This document shows, in pieces, positions 13,397 through 19,494 of a DNA stretch of 19,494 nucleotides. The stretch spans positions 1-19,494 of the forward strand of contig SGPL01000602.1 of the NCBI GenBank assembly GCA_004802705.1, written 5' to 3'. Under the pieces are notes generated by a model that saw only the letters and a program-made list of their open reading frames with translations, was not told the origin of the DNA and made no database searches. This stretch comes from Bondarzewia mesenterica. Its lineage: Eukaryota; Basidiomycota; Agaricomycetes; Russulales; Bondarzewiaceae. Positions within the stretch are counted from its first letter, which is position 1. Every line of letters starts with the position of its first letter. Made by a program: the position numbers and the translations under genes.

Positions 13397-14535
13397 AGAA
13401 AATTTGAGCAGATGTTGATGACATGAACCTGAGCAACATGCACAGGCTCGCAGCGTCTCGTTCCAAACCACCCACACTTTTTTTCTCTCTTTTAACCCGA
13501 GTCCGAGGTCTTGGCTGCGTGGAAATACCCGTGAGTTTAGTCCCGGTCTCTCTCTCCACACCCAAACACAAAAAAAGAAAAGGGGAAACAACAAAAAACA
13601 AAACAAAAATCAAGACTAACTTGTCCGCACGTCTGACGCAATCCGGCCAACCATCTATGCCGGCCCCAAAATCCTCGTTCTCGGAGATCCGTCCTCGTCC
13701 CCGCGCTTTTACCACTGTCACTGCAGTAGCTTCTCTCCCCAGAGACAGCCGCACCATGCCGCCCAAATAAATGAAAGAAACAACATAGTAAGCAGACTTA
13801 CTGAGATATGCAGCTTTGATTTCAGCCTTCAATTGAAGAGCTCCCGGGCAAATCGATCAACCCAGATAACGCAGGCTAAGCTCGCAACTGAGGCCTGAGG
13901 CCCGAGGCCTTGTCGCCATGACGGTCAATCGGTCTCGCGCGCACGGGCGACGGGATGGGCACATCTCGCGTCGCGCCACGCCAATATCTCCGGATCAGAT
14001 AGGACTTGACACCATATGTGCAATATCTATCGCGTTTTCCAACCCCTCCGCTCTGCGTCGCGAGACGCATCGATGCCGCATACATAGCAATTGTAACAAT
14101 TGTAGCGCCTATAAGCATGAGACATGCAGTTGAGTACATGGACGTGGCTTGAAAATGGCACGCTCTGAACGATTTGAAAGATTCAGTTCTTTCGGACTGT
14201 CCACACCGTACACGTCGACGACGGTCGCGTACACATATCGAAAGGGCGTCTGACTTGCAAAAAGCGCGACGTTCGATATGGACATGAACTGTGCAAACAC
14301 TGGAGGAGAGAGGAACGAGCAAGCACGTGTTGAGGCGTTCGCTGCCCGCACTCGGACTTGTCCGCGCAGACGTGTGGTTCGTCCGCCCAGCCACCCCCCA
14401 CGGACGCGCGGGACGCCACACGTACGGCAAATCTATGGCTTTCTCCTTTCCGCTGTCAGCGGTGCCTTAGGTCTGCTGTAAGTACATTACAAGCCACAGA
14501 CAACCATCTCCACCTCCGACTCTCCGAATGACTTA
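13397..14535. other. Intergenic stretch between ALO1 and Hsp70-like gene
   Basis: This holds the ALO1 upstream region and the Hsp70-like downstream flank. The plus strand at 13573-13614 is A-rich (pyrimidine-rich on the ALO1 strand). One minus-strand frame starting at 14282 (MSISNVALFASQTPFRYVYA, TAG near 14109) is protein-like in composition but only 57 codons long and matches no family I know. Another minus frame around 14000-14150 has a hydrophobic stretch. Neither is supported enough to call. Confidence 0.4.
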
Positions 14536-14742
14536 TCATTCAAAGCCCGGCAAAATCTGGCAAGCATCCATCTGATCATCAAGCATGCATACATCATCAT
14601 CATCAGGCATGCCATCACCATACAGTAGTCCAGGCGCGGTGGTATCATTGCTATATATCCAAGTATCATCTCGACCTAAATCCTCTGGTCCACCTCCAGC
14701 CCGGAAAATGAAACCTAGAAAAGAACCCATCTGGTCCCCGCC
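14536..14742 (-). other. In-frame open extension behind the Hsp70-like stop codon
   Basis: Directly after the TAG at 14745-14743 the same frame stays open for 68 codons to a TGA. It encodes an acidic, Asp-rich peptide with internal start MGSFLGFIFRAGGG and a run of four Asp coded by a CAT/ATC microsatellite. Possibilities are stop readthrough, an alternative spliced tail, a base error creating the stop, or a chance open frame in the 3' untranslated region. Proteins of this family commonly end near VVFDFL, which favours the last. Confidence 0.25.
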
Positions 14743-17700
14743 CTACGTAAGAAAATCAAAAACAACCCGACCCCACTCTTGGCCCTCGTAGAGCAAGATC
14801 CCTCGGACTTCCGCGCTGTCTAGCTCGAGTCCCAGCTCAAAATCTGCGCACACAGGCAAAGTTGAGAGTTGCGGCGGATGAACGGGGCCAACGGAACCAT
14901 GAGTCATGAGCCAGCGACACCCCGATACGTCCGAAAGGTAGCATAAACAAACCGAAATACCACTCACTCGTGTAAAACCCATTCGGCTCGGCAGATTCGC
15001 GTTCTCCTGGGATAGCCAGACGTATGAGAAAAAAAAATCCAGCACGCTCAGATGCGGCTCCTAGAGCCGGAAGAGGATCGCGCACCTGGAAGCTCGGCAG
15101 CGAGCCAATATCGACCGTCCATTTGCATAACTCAGTCGTCTCGCCCTGCGCTCACGCATGCGTGAGACTCTGCCTTCAATTTTCGTCCCCGAGGCACTCC
15201 CACAAGGGCTTGCGGTAAAAAAGACGGCAAACTCACCTCATCCGTGTATCGCATAATCTTGTCGATGTCAGACGTATAGAGCGTGGCCACGAATATGCGA
15301 TCTGGGTTCCAATCCGTCCCATCAGCTTCCGCACGGACTCATCCGACGAACCGCAGAACGCGCGCGCACCTTGTCCAGATTGGGAAAACTTGCTGTGCGT
15401 TCCAAGTCATATAAAAAAAAATGACATAAGTTCTCGCGGCAAAGGAAAGGAAAAAGATGGGTGCGAATTTGCCACATACCAGAATTGTGTCCTGACTTTC
15501 TGCCTGTGAGAGGCGCCCCCGATGGGCGTTTCAGCTCGCGTAGTACGGGCGTCACACTTAGTGCAGAGGGGAAAGCACTTACCCTTTCCTGAGGATTGCC
15601 CCTTTCGCCACAAGATATTGCAGTCTAGATCGGGATTAGAACGACTACGTACTTCACTCTTCGACGTTGGTATTGAACCCTACCTGTTCTCGCATATGGG
15701 GACTCCAGCGTTATTTTGGGTGATGTACGCGGGTCGTTTCATCAAGTCTTCAGCATCCGCGGGCAGCTTTACCTGCACAACGATCACATTAAATCAAACG
15801 GCATAGGTGCATCGTTACCGCACGATAGACGCTGCATCGCTCACCTTCATGATGTATGACCGTGGAGCCACCACGGAGGATACCAGAGGCCTGCGTGCGA
15901 GACCATACTGCGCGGCGCCCCGCGCCGTGGCAGTGTCGGCATCGGACGGCCGGGTAATGACCTTCACTCTTGCTCCAAACTGCTCCTGATCTCAGGGAAA
16001 GAAGCCCAGGCAAGATGCAGGGTCGTGTGCCACACGAGCGGAAGGGAAGAAGCCAAGCCGTAAGGGCGCCACATCCTGACGGTCGCGCGTACGGGACGCA
16101 CCTCCACCCTTTTGAATAGATATTCACTCCCAGAAAATCCTCCCACGAGAAGGAGGGCGTCGATTCGCTGATCGATCTTCTTCATCTGGTCCTCGATCAG
16201 CTCGAGTACCTGTGACACGAGCCGAAGAGCCCAGGTTAGCACCGTACTTAGCAGACCAGTCAAGGAACACGCCAGAAGTAGATAAAAATATCGCGGACCT
16301 GATTTACGACAGGGTCAAAGACCTCGCGGCGGAGCAAATTGCCTGGGATGGACAACTCGCCGTTGATCAGACCAACGCTTGGGTCATCAGGGTCCTCGAC
16401 ATTGAAGCATGTGAAGTTAAACATATTTTCTGACGTTGTGGGTGAACATCACAGCTACGCATAGGGAGACCACTCTCGCACACACCGTCGTCACTTTCGC
16501 CCATGTACTCGAGCTTGTCTGTCTCACTGAACGAATGCATGAAGTATGCCAGGGACGCCGCGTCGAGATGCGCGGGATGATCCGCGAGCAGTGTCTTGAC
16601 CAGTTCGCGGAATCGCAGGTCCAAGAACAATGAACCACAGTTGGCGCCTGACCGGGCGCACATCTCTGCGATTTCTAGATTCTGCATTTGTCCAATAATT
16701 TTGTACACCGCGAGATCCTGCGGAGATTTCAAGTCCGTAAAGCTGTCTATCCCCGCTACCTGCCCTGATGTTTGAAGAAAAGGACCTACGACGGTACCAC
16801 CTCCAGCGTCACAAATCATGAAAGTCTGACTGGGCTTCAGTTTGTGCAAATCCGTAAGATGGGCACAGTGAACCGCGGCAGCCTCGGGTTCGCTGAACAA
16901 ATTTCAAAAGTCGATAGTCTACAAGAAAAGGGCGCAAAAAAGGCACGTACGTGATGATCCTTAAACGGTCACGCCAGTTACTGTCACCTGCCCGAGAAGA
17001 GTGGACGAGCCCAGCCGCTATCGCAGCCTCACGCATTAACTCACAACCTTTCGCGTCCCATGCGGCGGGAACTGTGAGCCAAACGTCCGCAGAATCTGAA
17101 CGAGCCCTCGGGATGTTCAGAATGATGCGTTTCGCACCCAGAAACCTTACATACCAAGATCCGCCACGATACCAATTTCGCGGGTTATCTGCTCTTTTGC
17201 GTACTCCCACAGGCAATACAAAAAATCGATGATGAGGTCCACCGGTCGCTTCCCAGGCTGAGAAGAAAGGATAAATTAAATGAGACGGCCCTGATGCACG
17301 CGGGAGAACTTACAGGAAGGTGTGGAAGACGTGGGTCAATTGTGGATTCATCTCGCAGGGCATGAGGTTCAAGGAACAGTTTGAACCTGCAAGGATGCCA
17401 TCAAAAAGTTATTTTCATATGCGCACGGTTATCTTACCATTCACATTTCGTCGATCCCGGGATAGGACTCGCGTTCTTGGCTTCCAACCCCCAGGCGAGG
17501 ACCTGACCCTTGTCGTCATACAGAAGGCATGTGGGAACCTTTCGGAAAGTCTCGAGAGACCCTGGCCAATGCAAGATTTGCTGAACCTTGCCAGCAGCTA
17601 TTCGAGAAGACCCGTATGCCTAGCGCAAATGAGAGTAAACAGTTGAAGTATATTTTGATACAAAACAACTCACCACACCCGAAAATGTGGTACCTGAACA

Positions 17701-18215
17701 ACGATGAGCGCATACTTAACGCGTCAAACGTATCAGGACCTACCGAAGTCAATTGAAATGGACATCTTCCCTTCGTCTGATGGAGGGCTGAAGTCTGCAG
17801 ACACAGGGACGGTCACGGATGTTGGTGCGTATGAAGGCGACAGCAGGCTCGACGTTCCACCCAAGTACGTAGGATTGGGTTTCATAAGGGTGTTTTGATA
17901 AGCTGTTGCTGTAACATTATACGAGGAGTTGTACTGCTGCTGCATGAGCGGAGGCGAGTGGGAACTCCCAGTCATGAGCGACTGCGGTGGAGGCGACTGG
18001 TGACCATTGAGAAGTGGATTCAAGTAATGACCGTTAAGAGAGTTAGATGGGTGAGTAGGAAGGGGGGTTGGTATTGAGGGTTGTTGGAACGACTGTTTCT
18101 GGGGGTAAACGGCTCCTGGATGTGCACCAGGTTGCTGACTGGTTGGGTGCGGGCTTAACGGGGCCTGAGCACTGTTACGATGGTTGGCGTTGCGCGACGT
18201 ACCACAGCAGGACAT
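14743..18215 (-). CDS. Hsp70-family ATPase, HSPA12-like, with disordered N-terminal region
   Basis: A divergent actin-fold ATPase of the HSPA12/fungal Hsp70-like type. Nucleotide-binding motifs are DFGTTFSG (156-163, phosphate 1), ICDAGGGTVD (358-367, phosphate 2) and LVGGFSGSEY (508-517, adenosine); LTVPAAWD and TEPEAAAVH are also diagnostic. It lacks a normal Hsp70 substrate domain. The first 150 residues (MSCCGTSRN...) are rich in Pro, Gln and Ser, with paired cysteines that could be acylated. Exons: 18215-17744, 17693-17674, 17619-17438, 17386-17314, 17257-17155, 17095-16951, 16892-16790, 16717-16486, 16429-16299, 16209-16102, 15985-15845, 15772-15684, 15624-15583, 15503-15480, 15392-15370, 15301-15237, 15145-15086, 15006-14968, 14843-14743. 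Several are under 45 nt. All joins keep phase except the last: exon 18 ends in phase 0 at a strong GTGAGT donor, while exon 19 (DFELGLELDSAEV) needs phase 1. One more T in the TTTT at 14973-14976 would also restore GFYT. Total is 2153 nt, one short of 718 codons. The start is the ATG at 18215. Confidence 0.88.
15151..15166. repeat. 16-bp perfect palindrome in Hsp70-like intron 16
   Basis: CTCACGCATGCGTGAG is its own reverse complement and lies inside the intron 15146-15236, just before its acceptor on the minus strand. It shares the GCATGC core with the palindrome at 2277-2288. Function unknown. Confidence 0.7.
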
Positions 18216-19494
18216 AATAGTCAAAAGCAATAAAGAAAGAGAAGAAATTATGGGTGGGGGCCGCCTGAGACAGCGTAGAGCTATTGAGAAGGCCGGGGAT
18301 GCACAACATGCTTCTCACCAGCTTGACTTGTTCCTAGCGCCCCGGAGCGTCTGTAGGCGCTAATTGGCCCTAATTCATTTACCACGCGACTTGCTGCCGG
18401 ATGCTCTGCTGGGACACGCCGACAATTGGGAAAATTAACAACAATTCACCGCGATAGAAAGTTGGAAAGTCGCGCAGATGATACCAACGTATTGTTCTAT
18501 CTCATACATGGTTATGAACAGTGATGATGATTGACCAACACGGCCGACGTAATTATATAAAGTTGTTTGGGGAGCAATTTTCGCTTGCCCCAAAACATCT
18601 CCATCACCATGTGAGTGTGAAGCATCAAACATGCTTCCATTTCGTGGGCGGGAGAAGTGAAAGGGTCTTGGAACACTCAGACAGGCAGGCTCCAGCTGTC
18701 GAGACAAATCTCCCATACGCACCGGACGATAGTAGCAATGCGGGCGGATGTCATTGGCAGCCGGCAAGTCGTCAGCATGGTCACTTACTCACGAGGAAAA
18801 GTTCGGAGAGCTCTCTACAGTCGATAACCTGCGGTATATTCCGGACACCCACTCGTCGTGTATTCCCGACCCTCCACGGAGTGCATAATGCGGACCGAGT
18901 GATCATAGGAGGTCATGACCCTGACAGGCTCGAGAGATGGCCTTCAAGTTGCCAGGCGTGTACAGAATTCTTGCGCGTGTAAAACCCGTCCGTACAGGGC
19001 CTGAGAGGAGTTGAGAAAACAGAGTTCCAGAACTAAATGATCACAAGGAGGAACAGCTGCCTAACTTCCCTTTCAGAGCTTTGGACCTTGCAAGAAGCTC
19101 TTATCATCTCGGATCGTGCCGCCGCAGTAATTCACGATGGGACCTCTGCCGAACAGCACATGGATGTCAGAGCCCCAAGCTATGGTTAGAAATAAAGAAC
19201 TGTAACTGTGTATGAAGACTGACAGTTGGCGACAGATGGAGTGCGAAATGTATTTCGGCCGAACTTGCACAAAACACTGGAAAGTTTGCGCGGTCTGAGA
19301 ATTGTCCCGAGCGTCATCGTATTGAATCCGCAAAAACGTGGCTCGTTGAATCAATTAAAGAAAGTTGAAGTGAACACGCGGTAAAAAGCTGGTAAGAGAG
19401 GTAGTCGTCCATCTCGATGAGTGACGTAGTGACCGCGGAACAAAAAAGTAGTGGTCGTCCACCCACGATGAGAGCGTGCGAGTGACCGAGACAT
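18216..19494. other. Right-end region without a confident gene
   Basis: The first bases are the upstream region of the Hsp70-like gene; on the minus strand they are C/T-rich just before the ATG. Further right, minus-strand pieces look coding-like in short runs and different frames. These are a frame ending at about 19073 with LTIAWGSDIHVLFGRGPIV, then HAWQLEGHLSSL and VMTSYDHSVRIM near 18880-18960, resembling beta-propeller (WD) strands. A plus-strand frame (18524-18982) is also open for about 150 codons. I cannot build a consistent gene model on either strand. Confidence 0.35.
19401..19488. repeat. Imperfect direct repeat at the right edge
   Basis: Two related units, 19401-19435 and 19448-19488, both start GTAG(TG)GTCGTCCA-like, share CGATGAG in the middle and end in AGTGACCG, separated by an A-rich spacer. 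The second copy has small insertions. It may continue beyond the window. Confidence 0.55.

Noticed and set aside
13392..13832. Minus-strand frame with a hydrophobic stretch upstream of ALO1
   Set aside because: It covers the ALO1 TATA box and leader, has no known domain, and its hydrophobic part comes from the T-rich promoter tract.

Overview
The window looks like nuclear DNA of a filamentous fungus, most likely a mushroom-type basidiomycete (Agaricomycetes). The genes are split by many short introns (mostly 50-90 nt, GT-AG, usually with a CTAAC/CTGAC-like branch site). Exons are often tiny, down to 7 nt, and the two strands are used freely. There are no operons, prokaryotic signals, CRISPR arrays or recognisable transposon genes. 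Gene names come from matching conserved protein blocks from memory, and exon joins were checked by hand for reading phase.

Layout. (1) 1-2103, minus: a METTL14/KAR4-type subunit of the mRNA m6A writer; its Met/Gly-rich C-terminus runs off the left edge inside a 12-bp repeat. (2) 2104-2418: a 315-bp intergenic region shared by two divergent genes. (3) 2419-6731, plus: the complete RNA polymerase III second-largest subunit (RPC2/RET1), 15 exons and 1142 codons, all in phase. (4) 6732-8192: no recognisable gene, but two weak open frames; the second stays in frame with the next gene. (5) 8193-9462, plus: a UBC7/UBE2G-type ubiquitin-conjugating enzyme in 8 exons, broken by one extra T. (6) 9463-11460: about 2 kb without a gene, containing simple repeats and a GC-capped hairpin. 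(7) 11461-13339, minus: D-arabinono-1,4-lactone oxidase (ALO1), 5 exons, 483 codons, with a TATA box upstream. (8) 13397-14535: no supported gene. (9) 14743-18215, minus: an HSPA12-like Hsp70-family ATPase in about 19 exons, apparently one base short near its 3' end. (10) 18216-19494: no confident gene; traces of coding-like minus-strand sequence and an imperfect direct repeat.

The genes are unrelated housekeeping functions (RNA modification, Pol III transcription, ER-linked ubiquitination, antioxidant synthesis, a chaperone-like ATPase). I see no multi-gene system here that I would call new. The most useful observations are three one-base length anomalies, each at a homopolymer inside otherwise conserved coding sequence. 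They point to assembly errors rather than real gene loss. Others are a 7-nt microexon in RPC2, a GC-AG intron and DPPF motif in the METTL14-like gene, an in-frame open extension after the Hsp70-like stop, and an in-frame open stretch upstream of UBC7.
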